From assembly GCA_031180825.1 (NCBI GenBank), contig JAPSLM010000008.1, positions 1 to 64,000 of the forward strand: a stretch of 64,000 nucleotides of DNA. The letters are read 5' to 3'. Within the stretch, counting starts at the first letter, position 1. Every line of letters begins with the position of its first letter. The notes under the pieces are model-generated. The model saw nothing but the letters and a program-made list of their open reading frames with translations, was not told where the DNA came from and ran no database searches. Origin of the DNA: Paenibacillus sp. (GTDB lineage Bacteria > Bacillota > Bacilli > Paenibacillales > NBRC-103111). A program made the translations under genes and the position numbers. Of the stretch, positions 1 through 8,802 are shown piece by piece.

Positions 1-343
1 TGATGAACCTGGAGCGAAGACTGCGGCTTTTCTTTTTGTCGTTTCTCGCATGGCTACACGCGGTTCGGTTATGCTCGAACGTGAGATTTTTGTAGTCAAA
101 TTGATTCGTTCAGCAAGCCCTATATAACAGTAAAAATGGCGCGCTTATTGCAAAATTCTGCGTAGGTGATTCCTTTCTTCGACGCTAAGGCTTTCATTTC
201 TATTTCCCCTTAAATCCTACCATAAACTCGCCATACATGACTAACGTGTCAGCGCCCATGTTCGATACGAGAAGAGCAAAATGGCGATCGCCCCCGGTTC
301 TATACCGTAGAGCGATCGCCATTTGGTCAGATAAACAGTTCTT
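1..343. other. Intergenic stretch with no supported gene
   Basis: I see no convincing gene here. On the minus strand a 25-codon frame at 120..197 has a purine-rich stretch (AGGGGAAATAGAA) before its ATG, but its product (starting MKALASKKG) is not recognised, so it is only a possible micro-ORF or gene remnant. The right part carries the hairpin at 279..324, listed separately. Together with the truncated formamidase next door this looks like a stretch of gene decay. Confidence 0.4.
279..324 (-). terminator. Hairpin, probable terminator of the formamidase remnant
   Basis: A perfect 13-bp stem (279..291 with 312..324, core GCGATCGC) encloses a 20-nt loop. On the minus strand it begins about 20 nt after the remnant's stop and is followed by TTTTGCTC, a short T run. 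The T run is weak, so termination is probable rather than certain. Confidence 0.5.
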
Positions 344-766
344 TTATAGCATGGACAGCACGGCTTTTGGAACTTTACAAACGACGCTGTAGGCGGGGTT
401 GAACACATCGGCCACCTCGTATTCCACAGCCTGGCCCAGGAGCAGGCTTGCTTCCGAGGCAGTCAGGCCGTAGTCTTTCGTCAGCATAGCCAGCATTTCC
501 GTCGTTGCATGCTGCAGCGCTTGATCAAGCGGCCTGGCGTTGAAGATGCAAAACCAGTGCGTGTCCGATTCGCCTCGCGGCCAACCGATCGTTTTGCCCT
601 TCAATACCTGAACAGTGAAACGGACGTCGAGCCATATTTCCACACCGGTACCTACAATTTCCCCGCAGCCTTGAACGGCATGCCCGTCCCCAAGATGGAA
701 GAGCGCCCCCTCCGCAAAAACCGGAAAATAGACGGTAACACCGGCTGCAAGGCCTTTATAGTCCAT
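344..766 (-). pseudogene. Acetamidase/formamidase, C-terminal fragment
   Basis: The 140-residue product matches the C-terminal half of acetamidase/formamidase (FmdA/AmdA family, normally about 300 residues), which hydrolyses formamide or short amides to ammonia and the acid. The conserved core is visible: FHLGDGHAVQGCGEI followed by the EIWLDVRFTV strand. The frame begins at the Met-Asp that normally lies mid-protein. It has an in-frame TAA 18 nt upstream and no ribosome binding site. Everything N-terminal is missing and is replaced by the nrdJ terminator and the nrdJ gene end. I read it as a non-functional remnant left by a deletion junction just downstream of nrdJ. Confidence 0.75.
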
Positions 767-789
767 AAGGAAACAGAAGATTATGATGT

Positions 790-815
790 AAAAAAAGAGG
801 CCCGAAGGCCTCTTT
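790..815 (-). terminator. Intrinsic terminator of nrdJ
   Basis: A 9-bp stem (794..802 with 807..815) closes a CGAA tetraloop. Read on the minus strand it directly follows the nrdJ stop and ends in a run of T (complement of 790..796). It lies between nrdJ and the formamidase remnant, so the remnant is probably not co-transcribed. Confidence 0.85.
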
Positions 816-816
816 A

Positions 817-3414
817 CTAGCTGCAGCGGCTATAGCCGCAGTTGGTGCAATTTTTGCAGCCTTCGCTGTTAATCAGCGACGCCGAGCCGCAAGACGGGCA
901 CAGGTCGAGAGACGTAGCCGCGCTGCGCGTTACCGCATATTGCGCAGGTGTTTCCATTACGACCTCCCGCGTGGCGGTGATGTAATCATCCGCGCTTTCG
1001 GAGAAGTCGCCGTGCATTTCGAGCGCCTTGGCGACGGCGTCGGCAATCGATTCGACGCGATTCGCGCCGAAGCCAATCGCACCGGAGCCGCCGATGCCCT
1101 TGAGGTGCTTGATCAACAGCTGCACTTTGTTCCCGTGGTCGCCGTAGCGCAGGAACAGCGAGCAGACGCGTCCGAGCGCTTCGGACATCGCGAAGACGTC
1201 CGAACCGGCTTTGCCGACGTTCAAGAAAATTTCGCTCGGGCTACCGTTCATATCGTTAATCGTAATGTAAGCCATCCCGAACGGGGTGTTGAATTTATAT
1301 GTCGCCCCGCGGAGCGCCTGCGGACGGCGTTTGTATTCTTTGTCGAACACCTGCTCCGTCTTGGTGTCAATGTTGACGGCCAGCGATTGGGACAGGTTCG
1401 TAAGCGACTTCTCCTCGCCTGCAGCGGATTGCTCGGCCGCGGCCGGCTGTGCCGCCGGTTTCGCTTCGGCAGCCTTATCTTCCTTCTTGTCCGTGCTCAG
1501 CACCTGCACGTCGCGGCTGCCGTCCCGATAGATCGTCACGCCTTTGCAGCCCAGATCGAAGGCAAGCTCGTACAGCTGCTTCGTCTCTTCGATCGTAAAG
1601 TCGGACGGGCAGTTCGCCGTCTTGGAGATCGAGCTGTCCACCCATTTTTGAATGGCTGCCTGTGCGCGAATATGATCTTCTGCGGACAAGTCCATGGCGG
1701 TAACGAAATAGTCAGGCAGTTCTTCGTTCGGATGCCGATCCTTCCATTCCTGGGCGATCGGCACGTACTGCTTGTCGAAGCCGAGGCGGCTTTGACGGTA
1801 GTACTCGAACGCAAAGTACGGTTCGATCCCGGTCGAGGTGCCTACCATCGTTCCCGTGCTGCCCGTCGGCGCCTGGGTAATGACCGTGACGTTGCGCATG
1901 CCTTTCTCCTTGATAGCCGCGCCCACTTCCGGGAAGACGGACGTCATATGCTTCATGAAGCCGCTCTGCAGGAACGGTTCCGCTTGGAACTGCTTGAAAG
2001 AACCTTTCTCCTCCGCGATATCGGCGGACGCCAGGTACGCTTCCTTCGCCATGAATCCGTACAGCTTGTCGAGGAATTCGAGCGATTCCGGACTGCCGTA
2101 GCGGATGCCCAGCTTAATCATCAGCTCGGCAAGCCCCATGGAGCCGAGCCCGACACGGCGCTCGCCCTGCTGGTTTACCCGGTTTTGTTCGAAATGATAC
2201 GGCGTTTTGTCAATAACGTTATCCAGGAAACGCGTAGAATAACGGACGACCTTCGCAAGCTCGTCCCAAGCCACGTCATGATTTTGCTCGTCGTAAAATT
2301 TGGACAGGTTGATCGCGGACAGATTGCATACGCCCCAAGCCGGCAATCCCTGCTCGCCGCAAGGATTCGTGCAGATGATCGGGTTGAAATACCAGCTGTT
2401 GGACATCTGGTTGTAATATTCCATGAACACAACCCCGGGCTCCGCCGATTTCCATGCGGATTCAATTATCGTATGCCATACGTCGCGCGCTTTGACTGTA
2501 CGGTAGTGGTTTATTTTTCTGCCGGACTTTCTCCACTTGTCCAAATCGCCGTCCCACAGCTCGTCATATTCGGGGTCGGTCGTGTCCGGATAAACCAATT
2601 CCCAATCCAGATCCTCTTTGACCGCCTTCATAAAGCCGTTGCTGACGCATACGGACAAGTTGGCGTTGGTGATCTGGCCCATCGTTTGCTTCACGGTAAT
2701 AAAATCGACCACATCCGGATGCCAGTCGTTGATCATCAGCATCAGCGCGCCGCGGCGGCTTCCGCCTTGTTCGATCAAGCCGGTCGTATAGCTGAACAGT
2801 CCGCCCCAAGACACCGCGCCGCTCGAGGAACCGTTGACGCCTTTGACAACGGAACGCCGCGGACGAAGCGAAGACAGGTTAATCCCGACGCCGCCTCCGC
2901 GCGCCATAATTTCCGTCATTTCGGACAACGTCGCCATGATGCCTCCCCGGCTGTCATGCGGGGACGGGATAACGTAGCAGTTGAACAGCGTCAATTCGTC
3001 GCTCGCGTCCGCTCCTGCGGCAATGCGCCCGCCCGGAACAAGCTTCCAATCGTCGAGCACGTAACGGAACTTATCCGTCCATTCCTTGCGTTTCTCCGGA
3101 GTTGCTTCCACGGAAGCCATGGCAGCGGCCAAGCGGTCCCACATTTGCTGCGGTGTTTTTTCCAGCGTCAGCGTCAGCTTCTCGACGGAGGAATCGACAA
3201 CCTCTCCGCTCCGCAGCTTGACTTTGACCTGGTTTCCTTGACGTTCAATGACTTCCCCTACTTCCTTGGCGGGAAATTTCGGATCGTCCTTCGTCAGCAC
3301 CAGCACCGTATCCCCCACCTTCGTGTTGCGGGTATCGGCATCCTTCATCGCATAACGGTCAAGAAATATTTTTTCGCTTAAGCCTTCCAATTTGGTCTGC
3401 TCCACGGTCTTCAA
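817..3414 (-). CDS. nrdJ: Adenosylcobalamin-dependent (class II) ribonucleotide reductase
   Basis: This enzyme reduces ribonucleotides to deoxyribonucleotides with an adenosylcobalamin-generated thiyl radical, and works with or without oxygen. At 865 residues it has the layout of the long NrdJ form. There is an N-terminal beta-rich segment (about residues 30-75), the redox cysteine in FNCYVIP (about 145), the active-site block NPCGEQGLPAWGVCNLS (about 350), the phosphate-binding loop QAPTGSTGTM (about 515), and a C-terminal cysteine-rich tail with CPSCG and CKNCTNCG that likely carries the re-reducing thiols or zinc. The start is a TTG, chosen because GGGAGG sits 7 nt upstream. The gene is monocistronic with its own terminator. 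NrdR-box-like palindromes overlap the promoter. I see no cobalamin riboswitch upstream. Confidence 0.95.
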   Translation of the reverse strand: MKTVEQTKLEGLSEKIFLDRYAMKDADTRNTKVGDTVLVLTKDDPKFPAKEVGEVIERQGNQVKVKLRSGEVVDSSVEKLTLTLEKTPQQMWDRLAAAMASVEATPEKRKEWTDKFRYVLDDWKLVPGGRIAAGADASDELTLFNCYVIPSPHDSRGGIMATLSEMTEIMARGGGVGINLSSLRPRRSVVKGVNGSSSGAVSWGGLFSYTTGLIEQGGSRRGALMLMINDWHPDVVDFITVKQTMGQITNANLSVCVSNGFMKAVKEDLDWELVYPDTTDPEYDELWDGDLDKWRKSGRKINHYRTVKARDVWHTIIESAWKSAEPGVVFMEYYNQMSNSWYFNPIICTNPCGEQGLPAWGVCNLSAINLSKFYDEQNHDVAWDELAKVVRYSTRFLDNVIDKTPYHFEQNRVNQQGERRVGLGSMGLAELMIKLGIRYGSPESLEFLDKLYGFMAKEAYLASADIAEEKGSFKQFQAEPFLQSGFMKHMTSVFPEVGAAIKEKGMRNVTVITQAPTGSTGTMVGTSTGIEPYFAFEYYRQSRLGFDKQYVPIAQEWKDRHPNEELPDYFVTAMDLSAEDHIRAQAAIQKWVDSSISKTANCPSDFTIEETKQLYELAFDLGCKGVTIYRDGSRDVQVLSTDKKEDKAAEAKPAAQPAAAEQSAAGEEKSLTNLSQSLAVNIDTKTEQVFDKEYKRRPQALRGATYKFNTPFGMAYITINDMNGSPSEIFLNVGKAGSDVFAMSEALGRVCSLFLRYGDHGNKVQLLIKHLKGIGGSGAIGFGANRVESIADAVAKALEMHGDFSESADDYITATREVVMETPAQYAVTRSAATSLDLCPSCGSASLINSEGCKNCTNCGYSRCS

Positions 3415-3452
3415 AACAACAACCTCCCGGAAATATTTTCACAGATCAATCA

Positions 3453-3495
3453 CAATATCTGGTATGCGAAATTCATTATACAATACAATATATTG
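3453..3495 (-). promoter_or_regulatory. nrdJ promoter with two NrdR-box-like palindromes
   Basis: Reading toward nrdJ, a perfect palindrome CAATATATTG (3486..3495) matches the core of the NrdR box (CWATATATWG), with flanks ata/tgt against the consensus aca/tgt. A second, weaker copy (CAATATCTGG, 3453..3462) begins 33 bp away, about three helical turns, as expected for paired NrdR sites. A TATAAT -10 on the minus strand (3475..3480) lies between them, so a bound repressor would cover the promoter. NrdR is the ATP/dATP-sensing repressor of ribonucleotide reductase genes; its own gene is not in the window. Confidence 0.65.
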
Positions 3496-3813
3496 TGTTA
3501 CGAATAGGCAAAAAGCGGATTTAACGGCGTAGTGTGGAATACAAGCCCGCTAGCTTCTTTTTTCGCGGTCAGGCTCTCTTTTTCGTTGACGAAATATTTA
3601 ACTTTTTCGACAAAAACGGCCTGAGCCGACTGAAAATCAGAACTATGTACGCTCAAACATAAGTTGAACCCGCCCGCGAAAAATCGCTCTTTGCCTTGTT
3701 TTGACAATGAATCGACCGATTGTTAGTCTAGTAATAGTATAACCGAATCCAGCACCCTTATCAAACACATGTTCCCCATTTTCCAGAACGTACACGAAAC
3801 GGGAGGTACAGCC

Positions 3814-4665
3814 ATGTCTTCGATTTACCTGTTTCAAGACAGACTCGTTCCCAAGGAAGAAGTTCGCGTCTCGCCGGACGACCGCGGGTATTATTTCGGC
3901 GACGGCATCTACGAAGTTTTCCGCGTCTACGGAGGCAAACTGTTCGAAGCCGAAGCGCATTTCAAGCGGCTGGAGCGCACGGCGGCAGCCGTCCGCATAG
4001 ACCTTCCCGCGGCATCAAGCGAATTGAAAAAGCGGCTGGAACAATTAATCGCCGCAAACTCGCTGGCGGAAGGCACCGTCTACCTTCAAATTACCCGCGG
4101 TGCCGCGCCGAGAAACCATGCGTTTCCCGGTCATGCCGAGCCTGTGCTTATGGCTTGTACGACCGAGGTAAAGCGTCCCGTTCGCATGATGCAGCGGGGC
4201 ATCTCCGTCGTGACGATGGAGGATATCCGGTGGCTGCGGTGCGACCTGAAGACGCTCAATCTGCTTCCCAACACGTTGGCGAAGCAGCACGCGCTCGATC
4301 AAGGCGCGGACGATGTCGTTTTGCACCGCAGCGGACTGGTCACGGAGTGCAGCGCCGCCAACGTGATGATCGTCAAAGAAGGCGCTATCGTTACCCATCC
4401 CGCCGACAACCTGATCTTGCACGGGATCACGCGCGCCGTCGCGCTGCGTCTGGCCCGCGAGCTCGGCATCCCGGCGGCCGAAACGCCGTTTACGCTGGAT
4501 GACCTCCGGCAGGCGGACGAAGCATTCGTCACCGGAACCACGCTCGAAGTGACGCCCGTCATTTCCGTCGACGGCGTTCCCGTTGCCACCGGGAATCCGG
4601 GTCCTGTCACGCGCCGCCTGCAGCAAGCCTTCGAGCAAGCCATTTCCTCCTGCATTCCTCAATAG
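3814..4665 (+). CDS. dat: D-amino-acid (D-alanine) aminotransferase
   Basis: A PLP-dependent fold-type IV transaminase that interconverts D-alanine and 2-oxoglutarate with pyruvate and D-glutamate, supplying D-amino acids for peptidoglycan. Visible signatures are YYFGDGIYEV (residues 26-35), the PLP lysine at about 146 in DLKTLNLLPN, TECSAANVM and FVTGTTLEVTPV. The product is 283 residues, the usual length for Bacillus Dat. The frame is open further upstream, but the ATG at 3814 is chosen because GGGAGG precedes it. It is a single gene facing lipM across a shared hairpin. A possible promoter is TTGACA near 3707. A branched-chain transaminase is less likely given the length and motifs. Confidence 0.92.
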   Translation: MSSIYLFQDRLVPKEEVRVSPDDRGYYFGDGIYEVFRVYGGKLFEAEAHFKRLERTAAAVRIDLPAASSELKKRLEQLIAANSLAEGTVYLQITRGAAPRNHAFPGHAEPVLMACTTEVKRPVRMMQRGISVVTMEDIRWLRCDLKTLNLLPNTLAKQHALDQGADDVVLHRSGLVTECSAANVMIVKEGAIVTHPADNLILHGITRAVALRLARELGIPAAETPFTLDDLRQADEAFVTGTTLEVTPVISVDGVPVATGNPGPVTRRLQQAFEQAISSCIPQ

Positions 4666-4669
4666 CCAA

Positions 4670-4700
4670 TAAAAAGCCTTCGGAGCGCTATCTCCGAAGG
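4670..4700 (-). terminator. Terminator between dat and lipM
   Basis: A perfect 9-bp stem (4677..4685 with 4692..4700) with a 6-nt loop overlaps the last codons of lipM. On the minus strand it is followed by CTTTTTA, so it terminates lipM. On the plus strand the tail is only loosely T-rich, so its use for dat is less certain. Confidence 0.75.
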
Positions 4701-5533
4701 TTCCATTCTTCATTGCCGTATTTTTCTTCCGCCAGACGTTCCGCCAGCTCCCGCTCGTACGCAGTCAGCTCTCCCGGAATCAGCTTTACGCCCAAGCCTT
4801 CGGCCATGCCGGCCAGAAACGCCTCTTCCGTTTGCTCCGGTCCAACCGGCGGTTGTCCGACACCGCGAAGCAGATCATTGATCGCGACCGCCTTCCGTAA
4901 AAACTGCTGCTTCATCCGCTCCATTATCCGTTCGTTCTTGAATCTAAGCAGCCGAAACAGCTGGTCCGCGTCGAGATCGAGCAAAATCGACCCGTGCTGC
5001 AGCACAACGCCCTTCTGCCGGGTCTGCGCGCTGCCCGCCACCTTCCGTCCCTCCACGACAAGCTCGTACCAGGAGGGCGAATCGAAGCAAGCCGCCGAGC
5101 CCATCGACTCGTACTTGCTCTTGTCCTCCTCGTTTTCGAGCTGTACCATATCGGCCGCCAGTCCGAGCTTGCGGAAGCCGAGCAGCAGCCCTTCGCTCAG
5201 CACGCGATACGCTTCCGTCACGCTTCGCGGAATGCCGGGGTAGTCCTCGGACACGATAATGCTGTACGTCAGCTCCTTGTCATGGAGCACCGCCCTTCCC
5301 CCGGTCGCCCGGCGGACGAAGCCGATACCTTCGCGCTCCAGCGCATCAAAGTCGATCTCTTCCTTCGCCTTCTGAAAATAACCGATCGACAACGTCGGAG
5401 GATTCCAGCCGTAAAACCGCACCGTGGGCGGCGCCGCCCCTTCGCTGTGCGCGGTCAGTATCGCTTCGTCGACCGCCATATTGTAAGCCGGCGAACCATC
5501 GCCGGACCGAATCCATCGCCATTCCTGCGTCAT
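4688..5533 (-). CDS. lipM: Octanoyl-[GcvH]:protein N-octanoyltransferase
   Basis: LipM moves the octanoyl group from acyl carrier protein to the glycine-cleavage H protein, the first step of lipoate assembly in Firmicutes. The 281-residue product follows B. subtilis LipM over its length: RFYGWNPPTLSIGYFQ, VRRATGGRAVLHDKELTYS, the segment with the expected catalytic cysteine (SAACFDSPSWYEL, Cys at about 149), then VEGRKVAGSAQTRQKGV. The active cysteine and absence of an ATP-dependent ligase C-terminal domain favour LipM over LplA. The start has a GAGGGAG site about 9 nt upstream. It is divergent from yqhH-yqhG; lipM (yqhM), yqhH and yqhG are also neighbours in B. subtilis. Confidence 0.93.
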   Translation of the reverse strand: MTQEWRWIRSGDGSPAYNMAVDEAILTAHSEGAAPPTVRFYGWNPPTLSIGYFQKAKEEIDFDALEREGIGFVRRATGGRAVLHDKELTYSIIVSEDYPGIPRSVTEAYRVLSEGLLLGFRKLGLAADMVQLENEEDKSKYESMGSAACFDSPSWYELVVEGRKVAGSAQTRQKGVVLQHGSILLDLDADQLFRLLRFKNERIMERMKQQFLRKAVAINDLLRGVGQPPVGPEQTEEAFLAGMAEGLGVKLIPGELTAYERELAERLAEEKYGNEEWNLRR

Positions 5534-5705
5534 CCGCGATCACTCCCTCTCTCTGTCGCCAGTCGGCCGCTATGCCGGCTCTCCCCCGATCCGGACAAGC
5601 TCCGGCCGCACCGCTCGCATACCATTCCGCTAAAGCTGGAAACGGAGAGCCCGGCGTCCGTCCGCCAGGCCCCATCTCTTTCATCATATAGCATTGCCGG
5701 TTCGT

Positions 5706-5734
5706 TTGAAAGACTTTATTTTCGTGCATACTAA
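5706..5734 (+). promoter_or_regulatory. Putative promoter of yqhH-yqhG
   Basis: TTGAAA (5706..5711), a 17-bp spacer and TACTAA (5729..5734) form a plausible sigma-A promoter 44 bp before the yqhH start. This rests on consensus matching only. Confidence 0.45.
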
Positions 5735-5777
5735 AAATTGACTCGATTCGTTACCCGATGGAAAAGGAGCGCGTCCG

Positions 5778-7586
5778 ATGCAATCCACCGAGCGAAAAGA
5801 ACACGTGCGTCAACTGAATGAGCATGTTCAGCTGTATTTTGAACGGGATTGGTTCGAGGAGCTGCACGACCGGGCGCAGCGCAACGGTCCGTGGGATGAC
5901 TGGACGATGTTCCGGCTGGCCGAAGAAGCCGAGCAATCGGGGCTGATCCGCAGCTTCGACGAGCTCCAATGCTTGTCGCATTTGCCGAATCTGGTGCCGA
6001 TGGACCATCAGATCGATACCGCCAAAAAAGTTCTGACCGAGATGCGCGGACGGGCCATTCTCGCGGACGAGGTCGGGCTCGGCAAAACGATCGAGGCCGG
6101 CCTTATTCTCAAGGAGTACATGATCCGCGGCCTGGTCCGCAAGGTGCTCATTCTCGTGCCCGCTTCGCTGGTGCTGCAGTGGGTGCGCGAGCTGAACCAG
6201 AAATTCGGCATTTCCGCCGTCGCGCAAAAAAAAGAATACATGTGGGCCGCAAACGATGTCGTCGTCGCCTCGATGGATACGGCCAAGCGGGACCCGCACC
6301 GGGACATCGTGCTCGGGCTGGAGTACGATATGCTGATCGTCGACGAGGCGCACAAGCTGAAGAACAAAAAGACGACCAACTACCAATTTATCAACGAGCT
6401 GCGCAAAAAATACTGTCTGCTGCTGACGGCGACGCCGGTGCAGAACGACCTGAAAGAGCTGTATAACCTGATCACCCTGCTCAAGCCGGGACAACTTGGC
6501 GGCCAGGGCAGCTTTCAGGCGAATTTCGTCGTGGACAAGCGGATTCCGAAAAACGAAGAGCAGCTTCAGCACGAGCTGAGCAAGGTCATGATCCGCAACC
6601 GGCGCAGCGACGGCAACGTGAATTTCACCAAGCGGATCGTGCGCAATATCCCGCTGCGGCTGTCGCCCGAGGAGCAGGCGCTGTACGACGGCGTGACCAA
6701 CTTCGTCCGCGGGCGCTACGAGGAGTCCCGCGGCGATATCGGCAGCATTTTATCGCTTGTCACGCTGCAGCGCGAGGTGTGCTCCAGCCGGGATGCGGTA
6801 TTCATCACCCTCGTCAACCTGTTCAAGAAAACCGAAGAGAACTCGCCGCTCCGCGCCAAAATCTGGGAGCTTGTCGAGCTGATCCGCAGCATCAAAGCGA
6901 ATACGAAGGCCGAAAAAGTGATGGAGCTGATCGGCGACATCGGGGAAAAAGTGATTATTTTCACGGAATACCGCGCGTCTCAGGAATATTTGCTGCAATA
7001 TTTGAAAGAGCGGAAAATTTCGGCCGTTCCTTACCGGGGGGGCATGAATCGGGGCAAAAAGGACTGGATGATGGACTTGTTCCGCAACCGGGCCCAAGTG
7101 CTGATCGCTACCGAAGCCGGGGGCGAAGGCATCAATTTGCAGTTTTGCCACCATATGATCAACTTCGACCTTCCGTGGAACCCGATGCGGGTGGAGCAGC
7201 GGATCGGCCGCGTACACCGGCTCGGCCAACAGGAGGACGTCAAAATCTACAACTTGTCCACCCTTGGCACCATTGAAGAGCATATTTTATCGCTGCTGCA
7301 CGAGAAAATCAACATGTTCGAGCTGGTCATCGGCGAACTAGATACGATTTTGGAGCGGTTCGAGAAAAAAACGTCGCTCGAATCGCATCTGGCCAAAATG
7401 ATCTTGTCTTCGCGCAGCCAGGAAGATATCCACCGGCAGCTTGACGAACTGGGGCGCTCGTTCACCGTCGTCCGCTCCGAGGTGGAGCAGGAGGCGCAAG
7501 GGAACATGCGGCTGCAAGGCATCCTGAACGCGGCAGGACACCCTATCCACGGGCAGAGCCACGGCGGGGAGGAGGCCCGGCTATGA
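5778..7586 (+). CDS. yqhH: SNF2/RapA-like DNA-dependent ATPase (YqhH)
   Basis: A superfamily 2 helicase-like translocase of the SNF2 group; B. subtilis YqhH is the closest family I recognise. Motifs appear in order: Walker A in DEVGLGKTIEAGL (about residue 98), motif II DEAHKLKNKK (about 190), motif III LLLTATPVQND (about 215), motif V EAGGEGINLQF (about 450) and motif VI QRIGRVHRLGQ (about 475). The C-terminal 90 residues are charged and helical. The ATG is preceded by AAAAGGAGCG. Its stop overlaps the start of yqhG (ATGA), so the two are translationally coupled. The cellular role is not well defined; by family it may remodel protein-DNA or RNA polymerase complexes. Confidence 0.88.
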   Translation: MQSTERKEHVRQLNEHVQLYFERDWFEELHDRAQRNGPWDDWTMFRLAEEAEQSGLIRSFDELQCLSHLPNLVPMDHQIDTAKKVLTEMRGRAILADEVGLGKTIEAGLILKEYMIRGLVRKVLILVPASLVLQWVRELNQKFGISAVAQKKEYMWAANDVVVASMDTAKRDPHRDIVLGLEYDMLIVDEAHKLKNKKTTNYQFINELRKKYCLLLTATPVQNDLKELYNLITLLKPGQLGGQGSFQANFVVDKRIPKNEEQLQHELSKVMIRNRRSDGNVNFTKRIVRNIPLRLSPEEQALYDGVTNFVRGRYEESRGDIGSILSLVTLQREVCSSRDAVFITLVNLFKKTEENSPLRAKIWELVELIRSIKANTKAEKVMELIGDIGEKVIIFTEYRASQEYLLQYLKERKISAVPYRGGMNRGKKDWMMDLFRNRAQVLIATEAGGEGINLQFCHHMINFDLPWNPMRVEQRIGRVHRLGQQEDVKIYNLSTLGTIEEHILSLLHEKINMFELVIGELDTILERFEKKTSLESHLAKMILSSRSQEDIHRQLDELGRSFTVVRSEVEQEAQGNMRLQGILNAAGHPIHGQSHGGEEARL

Positions 7587-8635
7587 CCATGACGGCGGAC
7601 CAAATCCGCTCCTTCGTGCTGCGCTATCTGGAAGCGGAGCAGTGCGACATTATGGAGAAGCATCCGGCCTATGTGACCGTAAAGCTGTCGCCCTCCGCCG
7701 ACAAGGATTTGAACCACCGCCCTTATTATTGGAGCTTCGTCGAACGGACCGGCGTCACTCCGGAGACGATGACGTGCACCTTCGTCTTCGACCCGGAGGC
7801 CTACCGCGAGCTGCAGCCGCACGGCCCTCCCGGCGGGCCTCAGCCCGGCGCCGGCGCCGCCGCTCCCGGGCTCGCGGGTACGGCTGGGATGGCGGCCGCC
7901 GGGGCCACGGCCGGCCAGCCCCCCGCCGGAAGCCCCGCAGGAGCTGCGCCGCAGCCGCCGCAGGGAGACAGCATCCTCGGCCGCTACTTCGGCTTCGTGC
8001 CGACGTCCTTTACCGCGCGCATTCCGCGGGACGAAGTCACCTACGGCAGCCGGCGGCTGGAGCAGCTGTTCGCCGCCGTCCGGGCCAAGGGCAAGTATGT
8101 CCGCTTGTTCGAGCGGCATGTGCCCGAGCAGCCGAGACGAACTGCGACCGTCCCTTACGAGACTTGGCTCGCCGTCAATTACAAGGTGGAGCTGGCTTGC
8201 GATATGAAGCGCAGCGAAATTCACTCGCTGGGCATCCAGCTGCAAACGGGCGTGATCCGCGAGCGGTTCATGGATTGGATCGCTCCGGTCGATTTTACGC
8301 CGCAGTTGCCCGCTCACGTCTACATTACGCCAGACCGGATTGCGCTGCCCCGCGCGGTGCTCTTCCTCGAAGAGCATCTGGAAAGCAAGCTGGCCAAGTA
8401 CGACCACCGCTGGGCGAAAGAAGCCCAGCTTCGGCTCGCGGATGAACAGGCCCGCGTCCGCGATTATTACGAGGCGCTGCTCAAGAGCGCCGAGCCCGAT
8501 CAAAGGCCGGACATCGAGGCCCAGTATGCCGGCCGCTCCCGGGAAATCGAATGGCAGTACCGCCCGCGCATCCGAATATCCGCCATCAACTGCGGATTGT
8601 TCCACGTTTCCTCTGCGAAACCGCCCGCGTACTGA
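7583..8635 (+). CDS. yqhG: YqhG family protein with Gly/Pro/Ala-rich insert
   Basis: The N-terminal 75 residues (ADQIRSFVLRYLEAEQCDI, then a YWSFVERTG segment) and the C-terminal 200 residues match the YqhG family, which accompanies the YqhH ATPase in Bacillales. No enzymatic motif is visible. Between them, roughly residues 82-130, lies a low-complexity Gly/Pro/Ala insert absent from compact homologues. The DNA there is very GC-rich, consistent with local repeat expansion forming a flexible linker. The start ATG overlaps the yqhH stop and has a GGGGAGGAGG site. It probably works with YqhH, but no activity can be assigned. Confidence 0.85.
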   Translation: MTMTADQIRSFVLRYLEAEQCDIMEKHPAYVTVKLSPSADKDLNHRPYYWSFVERTGVTPETMTCTFVFDPEAYRELQPHGPPGGPQPGAGAAAPGLAGTAGMAAAGATAGQPPAGSPAGAAPQPPQGDSILGRYFGFVPTSFTARIPRDEVTYGSRRLEQLFAAVRAKGKYVRLFERHVPEQPRRTATVPYETWLAVNYKVELACDMKRSEIHSLGIQLQTGVIRERFMDWIAPVDFTPQLPAHVYITPDRIALPRAVLFLEEHLESKLAKYDHRWAKEAQLRLADEQARVRDYYEALLKSAEPDQRPDIEAQYAGRSREIEWQYRPRIRISAINCGLFHVSSAKPPAY

Positions 8636-8802
8636 CGAACGGGCGCGAAACGGTGCGTTTTTCCGGGGAAAGTATTTTTTGGCGGGCTACAGGTTCTAAC
8701 AATCTTTTCGGCGCATACCTTGTACAATAAAGGCATATTCGCAGCGGAACGCGCATAATGCCGATCTCGGGCCAACGACTCCCAAGCGAAGCAGGTGAAA
8801 CT

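Noticed and set aside
281..320. GCGATCGC palindromes as a repeat element like cyanobacterial HIP1
   Set aside because: They occur only as the two arms of one hairpin after a gene end, so a terminator is the simpler reading.
940..3381. Very long plus-strand open frame (over 800 codons) opposite nrdJ
   Set aside because: It is the mirror of nrdJ in a GC-rich gene: no ribosome binding site, composition dominated by Arg and His, no recognisable domain.
3498..3707. 69-codon minus-strand frame upstream of nrdJ
   Set aside because: TTG start without any ribosome binding site, unrecognised product, overlaps the nrdJ control region.
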